The position numbers and the translations under genes are program-made. A stretch of 64,000 nucleotides of DNA from Candidatus Bipolaricaulota bacterium (GTDB lineage Bacteria; Bipolaricaulota; Bipolaricaulia; M55B111): positions 1-64,000 of the forward strand of contig JAIPHJ010000008.1 in assembly GCA_021735245.1 (NCBI GenBank), given 5' to 3'. The notes under the pieces were generated by a model, which had not been told where the DNA came from, searched no databases, and saw only the letters and a list, made by a program, of their open reading frames with translations. Below, one piece after another: positions 48,821-58,004 of this stretch. Numbering within the stretch: the first letter of the stretch is position 1; the number at the start of each line of letters is the position of its first letter.

Positions 48821-51442
48821 CTATAATGGATAATTCATTTTTATCATATCTTCACTTTGGCCCACTACCCGGAACCCCATATGTTTGCTAAAATTAATCA
48901 TCCGTTTGTTTTCGACACGAACAAATTCGTAAATGCTATATAGGTCCATATCCTGGGCCCACTCGACAAGCGCCTCCGTTAACTCCCTGCCCAACCCCAA
49001 ACCCTGCCAGGGATCGCCAACCACAATAGCGTACTCTCCTTTTTCTCCGGTGGGGTCAACTATTAATCGGGCCATCCCCATCATCTTCTCTTCGCCCCCT
49101 TCTTTCAATATTCCCACTATAGCCATTTCGCGGCGATAGTCGATATTGGTGAAGGTGCTCATCTTTCTATGAGTTACCGCCTGGGGAGAGGAGAAAAATC
49201 GCTCTCTCCAGGTCCTCTCGGAAAAGGTGTCAAAGAGTTCTACTTCCAGGGGTTCGTCCTCGGGACGAATTGGACGTATAGTTACAGATCGGCCATCCTT
49301 TAACTCGGCTTCACTTACATAACGCTCAGGATAAGGGCTAATGATCATGTGGGAGTGCGGCCTTTCGTCTTTTTCCGCTTTAGCCGGTCCTAAAGTTACT
49401 TCGGTCCCCAGAGCCCTCAGTTTCTCCTCCGCGAGGACCAGGCGAGGAATATTTATCTCGACAATCTCGGGATAATCTATCAGTAACTGTGAAAATGAAG
49501 CCAGCGTCCTCTCGAGTTCTCGTATTAGGTGTGGAGGGTCCCTGTAAAGATTTTTGAGAAGGCGCTCGATCCCTGCCTCCTCCAGCAGACGGCGGGCCAG
49601 TACCTGGTTTAAAGGTGGAAAACCTACGATATTGCTAACCTTTACGTCGTAGTTTTCCCTTGTTGGATTTACCATAATTAGGGAACCAAATAGACTGTCC
49701 CTGTAAGAGTTGAGACGGATAATCGAAGACCCCTCCGGGACTTTCTCCCGGACGAGTAGTTGGTTATTTTGGTGAGAACCGCTACCAACCATTCTGGAGA
49801 GAGCGGATTCAAGTTGGTCCCAAGTGTTAACCGTTAGCTTCCACCCTCTGTCTCCTTTCAAGGTGAGGGGAAACCCAGCCGTGGAAGCGAACTCTTTTGC
49901 CTCCGAAACGGAGCAGATCGACTTCTGGTCAAGGGGATTTATATCGTAAGCCCGAAGAAGTTTTCGAGTTTCCGTTTCGGACAACTTAGTTATCCCCTCC
50001 TCAATGTCCTTCTTAATGTGTTTGGGGATAGAGTAAGCGGTTGGGCTGAATTCCAATTGCTCGGGCGTCTGATAAAGCATCTCCAAATTTCGAACGTACT
50101 GATAGAGATAAAGATAAGCTTTAGCCGCTTGTTCCGGTGCCGTACAGGTGACTATACCGTTATCCCGAAGTTTTTTTCGGCCCTCCCGAGCTTCTTTCCC
50201 TCCGATCCAGGCCGTGAGCACTGGTTTTTCCGTATCTTCTACCACTTCCACCACCGCTTCAGCGGCATCCGTCGCCGGGGCCTCCCCTTGTGGGCAGTAG
50301 ATGACGAGCAGGGCATCGACGTCCCCGTCCTCTGAAACTACCCTGCCACATTTTTCGTACCTGGTACTACCCGCATCTCCTAAGACATCTAAAGGATTGC
50401 CCGGGTTGGCTTGAGGGGGTAATAACTTGCCAAGCTTTTGCCGGGTTTCTTTGTGGAAAGTCGCGACTCGCCCACCTTGGTCCAGCAGGGTGTCCAGAGC
50501 CAATATGGCGGGACCGTTTGCGTTGGTAACCACTGCCAGATTCGGACCCTCGGGGAGGGGTTCGTGAGCGAGGATTTCCGAACAAGCAAATAGATCTTCT
50601 AAAGTCCTAACTCGAGTTATGCCCACTCGCTTGAATAATGCATCGTATACTTCATTCCGCCGGGGGCTAAGCCCTATGTGGGAGGAGACCAGGGACTGGC
50701 TTTGAGGGTGCCTACCCCCTTTAAGACAAATTATAGGCTTCCTCCGGGCAAAGGGCCTGGCTGCTCTGATGAACGCTTCGGGATCCTCCAGAGTTTCCAG
50801 ATAAAGAATAATACTTTTGGTGGAAGGATCTTGACCGTAGTAGTCGATCAGGTCGGCGAAACCAATATCGAGCGTATTACCGATGGAGACGAAGGCGCTA
50901 AATCCTATCCGGGACTCAGTAGCCCAATCGATCAGGCTTGACCCCATTGCCCCGCTCTGGGAAATAAAGGCTACTCCTCCTGGCGAAGGAACCTCTCGAG
51001 CAAAGCTCAAGTTTAACCGGGCGGGAGGCCTGATAAAGCCCAGACAGTTCGGCCCCAAAATTCTCATGCCGTACTTTTTTCTCCCGGCTTCGATTTTTTC
51101 TTGTAATTTTTCCCCTTGAATACCGGCTTCGCTAAATCCAGCGGATATTATTATTACAGCGCTAATTCCCGCCTTCCCGCATTCCTCCACTATAGAAGGA
51201 ACGGTAGAAGCGGGGGTGGCGATGATCGCTACGTCTATTGGCTCCGGGATAGCTCCTACGTCCGGATAACTCGTCCGCCCCAGCACTGAATCCCTATTCG
51301 GGTTAACCGCAAAGACTCGACCCTGAAATCCCTGAAGGACGTTTCGCAACAAAGTGGCGCCAACGGACCTTTCGGAACTACTAGCTCCTATCACTGCTAC
51401 CGAGTTCGGCTCAAAAAGCTTCTGGAGATTATGTATAGTCAT
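48821..51442 (-). CDS. CoA-binding / ATP-grasp / GNAT protein (Pat-like acetyltransferase, ADP-forming acyl-CoA synthetase-like)
   Basis: N-term SVAVIGASSSERSVG, SGAMGSSLIDWA; C-terminal GNAT VVGDPWQGLGLGRELTEAL. Confidence 0.88.
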   Translation of the reverse strand: MTIHNLQKLFEPNSVAVIGASSSERSVGATLLRNVLQGFQGRVFAVNPNRDSVLGRTSYPDVGAIPEPIDVAIIATPASTVPSIVEECGKAGISAVIIISAGFSEAGIQGEKLQEKIEAGRKKYGMRILGPNCLGFIRPPARLNLSFAREVPSPGGVAFISQSGAMGSSLIDWATESRIGFSAFVSIGNTLDIGFADLIDYYGQDPSTKSIILYLETLEDPEAFIRAARPFARRKPIICLKGGRHPQSQSLVSSHIGLSPRRNEVYDALFKRVGITRVRTLEDLFACSEILAHEPLPEGPNLAVVTNANGPAILALDTLLDQGGRVATFHKETRQKLGKLLPPQANPGNPLDVLGDAGSTRYEKCGRVVSEDGDVDALLVIYCPQGEAPATDAAEAVVEVVEDTEKPVLTAWIGGKEAREGRKKLRDNGIVTCTAPEQAAKAYLYLYQYVRNLEMLYQTPEQLEFSPTAYSIPKHIKKDIEEGITKLSETETRKLLRAYDINPLDQKSICSVSEAKEFASTAGFPLTLKGDRGWKLTVNTWDQLESALSRMVGSGSHQNNQLLVREKVPEGSSIIRLNSYRDSLFGSLIMVNPTRENYDVKVSNIVGFPPLNQVLARRLLEEAGIERLLKNLYRDPPHLIRELERTLASFSQLLIDYPEIVEINIPRLVLAEEKLRALGTEVTLGPAKAEKDERPHSHMIISPYPERYVSEAELKDGRSVTIRPIRPEDEPLEVELFDTFSERTWRERFFSSPQAVTHRKMSTFTNIDYRREMAIVGILKEGGEEKMMGMARLIVDPTGEKGEYAIVVGDPWQGLGLGRELTEALVEWAQDMDLYSIYEFVRVENKRMINFSKHMGFRVVGQSEDMIKMNYPL

Positions 51443-51666
51443 AAAGCTCTCCAGGGAACAGTTGGGCGGCCAGGATTGTTGCTCCTAAACGCAAAACTAA
51501 ATGGATTAAGAAGGTTTTACCTTCGACTTTTATTCTACCCTTATACTGGACCAAAGAGTGGTAATTTTCAAACTGGTTCGTCTCTACGTGTCTGGAAAAT
51601 TCTCCTTTCTCTTTACTTTCCTAATTACTCGAGACTTTATCCATCAATCAAAACGACTCCATTCCA

Positions 51667-51718
51667 CACAAAATCTACACATCTCGTTCACAGGTTTCCC
51701 ACAAACGGGGAGTATATT
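51667..51718 (+). promoter_or_regulatory. Promoter with four CACA motifs phased at 11 bp, then -10 TATATT
   Basis: CACA at 51667, 51678, 51689, 51700; TATATT at 51713. Confidence 0.7.
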
Positions 51719-51767
51719 TATGTCAATTAGGTATTAGAAAAATAATCCTCCACTGGAGGTGGAGAAA

Positions 51768-52454
51768 ATGAAACAAAGTCTAATTAATAACAAAACAACA
51801 GCATTGTTTTTTAGCCTGATTATTGGTCTGCTATTAGTCGGTAGCTCATTCGGCACGATGGCCCTCGCGGGGGAGGACCAATACGGGGCAGAAAACGTAA
51901 ACGCGGAGCAAACCTACACGATCGAAGAGATGTTGAACTACGCGATAGAGGACGAGTACAAGGCACGTGCTGAGTACGAACTAATAATCGAGGAGATGGA
52001 TAGAGGAAGGCCATTTACGAACATAGTCAAGGCTGAAGAGACTCACATCGCAATGCTGACGTCGCTGTTCGCAAAATACGGAGTTGAACTGCCAGCGGAT
52101 AACGCGTTCGAACACACGGTATTGCCTAATAGCATCGATTCGGCCTTAGAGACGGGCGTTAAGGCTGAGATAGACAACATAGCGATGTACGAGCAGTTCC
52201 TCAGTCAGGACCTCCCGGAGGATATTGAAGACACCTGTATCAGGTTGAAGAATGGATCACAAAACCACCTTGAAGCTTTTCAACGGGTACTTTCTGGTGG
52301 CAACCAGAACGTGGGCCGCGGTGAGAAATCCGGAGAGAATCGGGGACCAATGAAGGACCGTAATAAAGGAACTATGAACGACGAAAACCGTAACGGAAAG
52401 GGCCCCCATGGACAATTGAACCGGGAAAATAACCGGAAAGATGGCAGGAACTAA
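51768..52454 (+). CDS. DUF2202-like ferritin-fold secreted protein with Gly/Asn/Arg-rich tail
   Basis: signal peptide; LNYAIEDEYKARAEYELIIEEM, KAEETHIAMLTSLF; ATG at 51768. Confidence 0.8.
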   Translation: MKQSLINNKTTALFFSLIIGLLLVGSSFGTMALAGEDQYGAENVNAEQTYTIEEMLNYAIEDEYKARAEYELIIEEMDRGRPFTNIVKAEETHIAMLTSLFAKYGVELPADNAFEHTVLPNSIDSALETGVKAEIDNIAMYEQFLSQDLPEDIEDTCIRLKNGSQNHLEAFQRVLSGGNQNVGRGEKSGENRGPMKDRNKGTMNDENRNGKGPHGQLNRENNRKDGRN

Positions 52455-52665
52455 TTGCTCTCCGGACTAACTGCTTATCTTGCTAATGGCCGGGTGGATA
52501 CTCTGCTCGGCTTATCTCTTTACAGCAAGTAAAGCCCGAATGCCGCAACGTCGTACTAAGGATTTCTGATCAATAATTGAGAGGTTAGTAAAAGTCCTAT
52601 ATAACTAGAATACCTAAGTTTGAAATCATCAGGACGCACGAAGAAGATAATCGGAGGAAACAAGT

Positions 52666-53361
52666 ATGCAGAAAGTACTCGTGATCGAGGACGAGGGCAG
52701 AATAGTAAGGTTGATCAGGGATTACCTGGAAAAAGAAGGTTATAAAGTCATCGACGCCCGAGACGGGGAAGAAGGTCTTGTGGCCTTTGAGCGCCAGGAA
52801 CCTGCTCTGATAATTCTGGACCTGATGTTGCCGAAAAAGGACGGCCTGGAGGTGGCGAAAGAGATAAGGAAGGAGTCTCAGGTCCCAATCATCATGTTGA
52901 CGGCAAAGACGGAAGAAGCTGACCGAGTAACCGGGCTGGAGATCGGTGCCGATGACTACGTGACCAAACCGTTCAGTCTTAGGGAACTGGCTGCCCGGAT
53001 CAAGGCAGTTCTGCGCCGTTCCGAGGGAGATCTCGAAAAACAGGATAGGGTCAAGCGGGGAGAGCTGTCGATCAATCCAGAAACTCATCAGGTAAAACTC
53101 GAGGGCGAGGTAGTCGACCTAACCCCGACGGAATTTGCCCTGCTTCTCGCCCTGGCTAGGAGACCCGGCCGTGCCTTTACGAGAAAAAGCTTGCTGGAAG
53201 AGATCGGTCACTTTCCCGGCGAAAACGTAAAACGGAAGATAGATACTCATGTAAAAAACCTGCGAAAAAAACTGTCCGGTCCGGACGAGCGACCCCGGTT
53301 TATCGAAACCGTCCACGGGGTTGGCTACCGGTTTCGAAAGGATAATGGCGAGGAGACATGA
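52666..53361 (+). CDS. OmpR-family response regulator
   Basis: receiver (LIILDLMLPKKDG) plus winged helix (DTHVKNLRKKL). Confidence 0.93.
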   Translation: MQKVLVIEDEGRIVRLIRDYLEKEGYKVIDARDGEEGLVAFERQEPALIILDLMLPKKDGLEVAKEIRKESQVPIIMLTAKTEEADRVTGLEIGADDYVTKPFSLRELAARIKAVLRRSEGDLEKQDRVKRGELSINPETHQVKLEGEVVDLTPTEFALLLALARRPGRAFTRKSLLEEIGHFPGENVKRKIDTHVKNLRKKLSGPDERPRFIETVHGVGYRFRKDNGEET

Positions 53362-54752
53362 AAAACCTCTTTAGTTCCTTTCGTTTCAAACTGGTTTTAT
53401 CACTTTTCCTAATAGTTATCGTAATTCTTGGTTCCCTCTACTACGTCGTAAACCGAACTACCCAGAGCGAGTTTCGGGATTACGTCGTCCGCGGTCGGAG
53501 TAACCAGCTACGGGGAACCAGGGAAACGCTACTGAGTTACTACCGTACTAACGGTTCCTGGAACGGAGCGGATTCGGTATTCAAGGATAGAGTTGGATCC
53601 AATGTAGGAGGTAACGGAAAAGGCCCGGGAAGTTCGGCCAGTTCTCCGGCCAGCGGCGCACGCCACGTAGCTCTGGTCGGACCTGACGGACGAATTATTG
53701 CGTCCTACGACGGGGAGATGGTCGGAAAGAAAATACCCGGCGATTTGCTCTCTCAGGGCATATCACTTGAGCTGGATGGCAAAAAGATAGGAACGTTGCT
53801 TGCCGGACCGCTCCTGGCCGCCGAACTGGACCAGTCGGAGCGGCAATTCCTGGAATCGGTAAACAGGAGGATAATTTATGCGGGGGCTGTCGGCCTTGCC
53901 GTCGCGCTTTTGCTCGGTTGGCTGCTGATCAAACAGCTGACCAGGCCTTTGAACAAGCTGACCCGGGCCACCAGGGAGGTCTCCCAGGGTAAACTGGACC
54001 ACCGAGTTTCCGTGGATTCGAATGACGAGCTAGGAGAACTAGCCGAGTCGTTTAACAGGATGACGAGCAGCCTGCAGGAGTCGGAAGAAATTAGACGTCG
54101 GATGATCGGAGATATCGCACATGAATTGCGAACCCCGTTGACTGTTTTAAACGGCGAAGTGGAGGCAATCAGGGAGGGAGTTTACGAGCCGACCGACGAA
54201 AAACTGGAGGAAATTCAGGAAGATATAAATTTGCTCAATCGACTGATTGAGGACCTGCGCGAGCTGACGCTTGCCGAGGCCGGCGAACTTGAATTAAACA
54301 GGGAGCCTGTGGACCTCGCCGAGCTTATTAGGAAGTCAACCAACAAGTTGAGCGATCTCACTGCCGAAAGCGACGTAGAACTAAAGACTGATTTACCAGA
54401 AGCTGTGCCCGAGACAGAGCTTGACGCAGACAGGATATTGCAGGTAATCAACAACTTAGTAAAGAACGCGATCAGTCATACCGAATCCGGAGAAGTTCGG
54501 ATAAGTCTGGAGGAACAACCTGAAGATATAGTTATGAAAATTACCGATACCGGGGAAGGAATCCCGGAGGATAAGCTGGAACATGTTTTCGACCGATTTT
54601 ACCGGGTGGACAGCTCTCGTTCCGGCGAAGGTGGATCCGGTCTGGGTCTATCGATAGCCAAGGAGTTAGTCCGGGCCCACGGCGGAGAGATCTGGATCAA
54701 CTCCGAACCAGGAAATGGAACCACCGTAAGTTTCTCCCTTCCAAAGAATTAA
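53358..54752 (+). CDS. HAMP-domain sensor histidine kinase
   Basis: IAHELRTPLT H-box, DTGEGIPEDKLEHVFDRFYRVD, GLGLSIAKELV. Confidence 0.93.
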   Translation: MKNLFSSFRFKLVLSLFLIVIVILGSLYYVVNRTTQSEFRDYVVRGRSNQLRGTRETLLSYYRTNGSWNGADSVFKDRVGSNVGGNGKGPGSSASSPASGARHVALVGPDGRIIASYDGEMVGKKIPGDLLSQGISLELDGKKIGTLLAGPLLAAELDQSERQFLESVNRRIIYAGAVGLAVALLLGWLLIKQLTRPLNKLTRATREVSQGKLDHRVSVDSNDELGELAESFNRMTSSLQESEEIRRRMIGDIAHELRTPLTVLNGEVEAIREGVYEPTDEKLEEIQEDINLLNRLIEDLRELTLAEAGELELNREPVDLAELIRKSTNKLSDLTAESDVELKTDLPEAVPETELDADRILQVINNLVKNAISHTESGEVRISLEEQPEDIVMKITDTGEGIPEDKLEHVFDRFYRVDSSRSGEGGSGLGLSIAKELVRAHGGEIWINSEPGNGTTVSFSLPKN

Positions 54753-54794
54753 TTCCAATCTTCCCTCAGTTAAAAAGTAAGAGATTCAAAACCA

Positions 54795-54846
54795 CACATA
54801 ATCTTCACAGTTAACACATCGGTTCGACACATTCCCGGTATATACT
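54795..54846 (+). promoter_or_regulatory. Promoter with CACA motifs phased at 11 bp, then -10 TATACT
   Basis: CACA at 54795, 54806, (CATC at 54817), CACA at 54828; TATACT at 54841. Confidence 0.68.
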
Positions 54847-54877
54847 TTCCCTGAATTAACATAAGAGGTGAAACAAA

Positions 54878-55543
54878 ATGTTATCAAAAAACTTCAAAAT
54901 CACGAGCGTACTTTCACTGGTATTGGTTTTAGGCCTTATGGTCACTAGTTTTGTCGGGTTTGCCGGTAACGGGTTCGGTTCTGAAGGAGAAAGGATCTTG
55001 AAAGAGACTTACATCGACCTTTTGGCACCGAAGCTGGGGCTGGAAACGGAGAATCTGGATGCGCTGATGGATAAAGCGATGAACCAGGCAGTAGCCGAGG
55101 ATGAAAGGCCGATAGGTGACAACTACCTGGAAATTCTGGTTGCCGAAGTGGCGGATATGGACGTCGAAAAATTGAAGACAACGATGGTAGAAACGAAAGC
55201 GGAAGCCGCGGACAAGCTAGCGGCGGAAGGGGCGATAAGCGAAGAGCTGGCAAACACCTTCAAAGAGAGGGCTTCGACCTTCCCGTTTGGCTACTCCAAC
55301 CAGGGTGCCGAGAAGGGGAAAAGTCAGAGATCGTCTCCGGGCAAGGCACAAAATAGGGACGGTAACCAGTACGGCGCAGCTGACGGCACTGGCTCCGCCT
55401 TACAGCCTGAAGACGGCACCGGTTACGGACCGGGAGCCGGTCGGGCAAATGACGGGACATGTGATGGAGGCGGTCCGCACGGAAGACAGGCCGGGGATGA
55501 CGAGGAAAGAGGCAGTCGGAATGGTGGACGACGTAAAAACTAA
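54878..55543 (+). CDS. Hypothetical secreted protein with Gly/Asp/Asn-rich tail
   Basis: signal peptide; helical Ala/Glu-rich core; low-complexity C-term. Confidence 0.7.
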   Translation: MLSKNFKITSVLSLVLVLGLMVTSFVGFAGNGFGSEGERILKETYIDLLAPKLGLETENLDALMDKAMNQAVAEDERPIGDNYLEILVAEVADMDVEKLKTTMVETKAEAADKLAAEGAISEELANTFKERASTFPFGYSNQGAEKGKSQRSSPGKAQNRDGNQYGAADGTGSALQPEDGTGYGPGAGRANDGTCDGGGPHGRQAGDDEERGSRNGGRRKN

Positions 55544-55575
55544 ATAGTTGCAGATCAGTTAAAGCAAAGCTCCAT

Positions 55576-55612
55576 AGCCAGGTGGTCGGTTGACCACCTG
55601 GCTTTCTATTTT
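55576..55612 (+). terminator. Rho-independent terminator
   Basis: agccaggtggtc-ggtt-gaccacctggct then ttctatttt. Confidence 0.88.
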
Positions 55613-55926
55613 ACCCCAAATATTGAATTGACGGCTTCCCCATGTTTTCAATTTGACGGCAACTTTGATAGGCCAAGCAAATCAAAGCCGACTCAATAGC
55701 TCGTTCAGAGTATGCTATGACTTCAGAGAGGGGTTAGATGCAACATGAAACCCAAAGGCAGCCAAGAAGTTATTCTATCTACCAAACAAAGAACAGTCCG
55801 AGGACTGGACCAAGATAAGGATACGTGGCTTTAAAAAGCACGAGACCAATTAGAGGAAATGTTTGAAGAGCGTTACGGGACGAACCGAAACAAATCAGAT
55901 CAGTCAACCCGGGAGGAGACCCCTGA

Positions 55927-56157
55927 AGTTGGGAATACACAACTTTTTTTGCACTACTGAAGATAGAATCAACCGAGGTAGAACCAATAAGTGAAGAAGA
56001 AATAAAAGGAGAGGTAGATGACCTACACAAATTACTTACCAAAGGTAGCTTCTTTGAGCAGAAACAATTCCTTTCCAAGTTCATAGAAGAAATTATCGTG
56101 AACCCATTGGTAAAGTCGAAAATGAGTTTTCTTAGTTCACTAGGTAAGAACGAATAG
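55927..56157 (+). pseudogene. Remnant of a serine-recombinase C-terminal region
   Basis: translation PISEEEIKGEVDDLHKLLTKGSFFEQKQFLSKFIEEIIVNPLVKSKMSF; stops upstream. Confidence 0.55.
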
Positions 56158-56170
56158 GTTAAGCAATCTA

Positions 56171-56201
56171 GCTCCCCGGCGTGCACTTCATACAAACTTT
56201 T
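56171..56201 (+). repeat. Direct repeat unit 1
   Basis: gctccccggcgtgcacttcatacaaactttt. Confidence 0.65.
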
Positions 56202-56471
56202 GTACTGATTTTGGATTAAAAATGGTTTTGGTCGTAATGTATTTTGACTTAGATAAATCAGCAGGATTTTTATTTAAGCAGTAATTCTCCCGGATTCGAG
56301 AATTTTATTTTAGCTTCTTAGTATAGGGGGTGATGCGAAAAAAATACGCACCCACTCTTCCCATGAAATTGCGATATAACATGAAAAGTTTTATTATAAA
56401 AATTAATTGGGTGTTTTGATAAAATTCTAAAATTTGTCTAAATTCTTATTGTTAAGCCTGTTTAATTCACA

Positions 56472-57194
56472 TTGAAACTAACAATTTCCCCGAAGATAAA
56501 AAGTTTTCTCGACAATAGAAGTCAAATTTTTTGGGGGGCATTTTATTTTCTTTTAGGGAGTATTGTTACCTTATTGATTGGAATGTGGACTTCTGGTCGA
56601 CTCAGAACAACTGGAAAACACATTGAGATTAAGGCAACAGGTCAAGTGCTCCTCACTTCCAATGATCAGCCTGATGTATCTTTATTATATAAAGGGGAAA
56701 AATTCCCTAATCTTAGAATAATTACAGTCAGGATTTCCAATGTCGGTACTAAGGGTATGAATGGTATAGCTGGAAATAAAAACGTTTCTCAACCAATAAG
56801 GTTCTCTTTTAGTAAAGCTAAGTCAGAATTGTTAGGAGCGAGCGTCAATAGAAATCCAACTGGGGTTAAAGTAAAACGCAGATTAATAAAAGAAAAAGAT
56901 AAATTGGTAGTCGAATTTGATGTATTAAACAAAAAGAATTACTTCTCTTTAAATATTTTCTATTCTGCAAGCCAGAAGATATGTCCTAAAGTAGACGGAA
57001 AGTTCAAAGATATAAGTCGAAATGAATTGAATACTCTGAAAAATTGCCCCCTTCAAGAAAGACAGGGGCTTTTCCCCTTTTGGTGGCCACTATTAATTAT
57101 TATGGGAGTGAGTGTATTAATAATGATTTTGTCCGTTTTTCGCAATATATTAGGGAAAGTAAAATATGAATACGTGGCTAAAAAGGATAAGTAA
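56472..57194 (+). CDS. Hypothetical protein with N- and C-terminal TM segments
   Basis: 240 aa in an AT-rich island; TTG start. Confidence 0.55.
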   Translation: MKLTISPKIKSFLDNRSQIFWGAFYFLLGSIVTLLIGMWTSGRLRTTGKHIEIKATGQVLLTSNDQPDVSLLYKGEKFPNLRIITVRISNVGTKGMNGIAGNKNVSQPIRFSFSKAKSELLGASVNRNPTGVKVKRRLIKEKDKLVVEFDVLNKKNYFSLNIFYSASQKICPKVDGKFKDISRNELNTLKNCPLQERQGLFPFWWPLLIIMGVSVLIMILSVFRNILGKVKYEYVAKKDK

Positions 57195-57386
57195 ATTTAA
57201 TACTTAAAAAAGCTACTCTTCTTATTAAGGAAATATCGGGAGAAGAGTGTGCTAAATCAAAACCAGTTTACTCCAGTAAAGTCAAAAGGTGAGAACCCTC
57301 GTTTATTTCGGCAGAAGAGTTGACGTAAAGATATAACGATTATCTAAAAAAGTTGAGTGTCTTTGTGAAGAAAAAGAACCTATTTT

Positions 57387-57417
57387 GCTCCCCGGGATGC
57401 ACTTCATAAAAACTTTT
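57387..57417 (+). repeat. Direct repeat unit 2
   Basis: gctccccgggatgcacttcataaaaactttt; 28/31 identical to unit 1. Confidence 0.65.
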
Positions 57418-57487
57418 AGAGTGATAATTAAATGAGATTTTACTAGTAGGTATTCCTTAACGTCCGGATCATATCAAAGCTCCCAAC

Positions 57488-57712
57488 TCATTTGAGATTC
57501 TCAAAAACTTCCTCATGGGAAAGAGTATTCCCCGACTCGTAGTTTTCCAGAGCCTTTTGTCGAATTTCTTCGAGGGACACCTTGCGTAAAATTACGTTGC
57601 CATCTCTTTCTATGAGTGCTAGCTTGTCACCTTTTTTCAGTTCCAGTTTCTCACGAATCTCCTTGGGTATGGTTATCTGTCCCTTGCTGGTGAGGGTTGC
57701 GGTAGTGGTCAT
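57488..57712 (-). CDS. AbrB/MazE-type DNA-binding protein (antitoxin-like)
   Basis: TATLTSKGQITIPKEIREKLELKKGDKLAL. Confidence 0.9.
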   Translation of the reverse strand: MTTTATLTSKGQITIPKEIREKLELKKGDKLALIERDGNVILRKVSLEEIRQKALENYESGNTLSHEEVFENLK

Positions 57713-57966
57713 GATTACCCTCCTATTTATTTGTTGAATCGAGTAAGAAATCCTTACTTAGGCTAAAATTACTATACTATGATAAACTGAAATTATCAAA
57801 CTCGCCGGTTTCGCCAACTGTAAATGATCTTACTAGGGTTCGTTCTTTTACCAGTGTGTCTGTTGGCCGAAACAAGGCTCCATGCAAAGCCAAAGAGTTT
57901 ATAAGGCTCATTTTGGATTTAGTGTATTATAGCCTCCAGAGGCGAGGGTTGGGGCTGTCGTAACTT

Positions 57967-57994
57967 TTAACAAATTCTTAACATTTCATTAATA
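57967..57994 (+). promoter_or_regulatory. Three TTAA(C/T)A direct repeats at 11-bp spacing
   Basis: TTAACAaattcTTAACAtttcaTTAATA just upstream of the response regulator. Confidence 0.65.
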
Positions 57995-58004
57995 AGTTAT
58001 CTAT

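Noticed and set aside
55287-55547. 86-aa ORF in an alternate frame of the 54878 gene tail
   Set aside because: The signal-peptide-bearing frame runs to the terminator; the overlap is likely due to biased composition.
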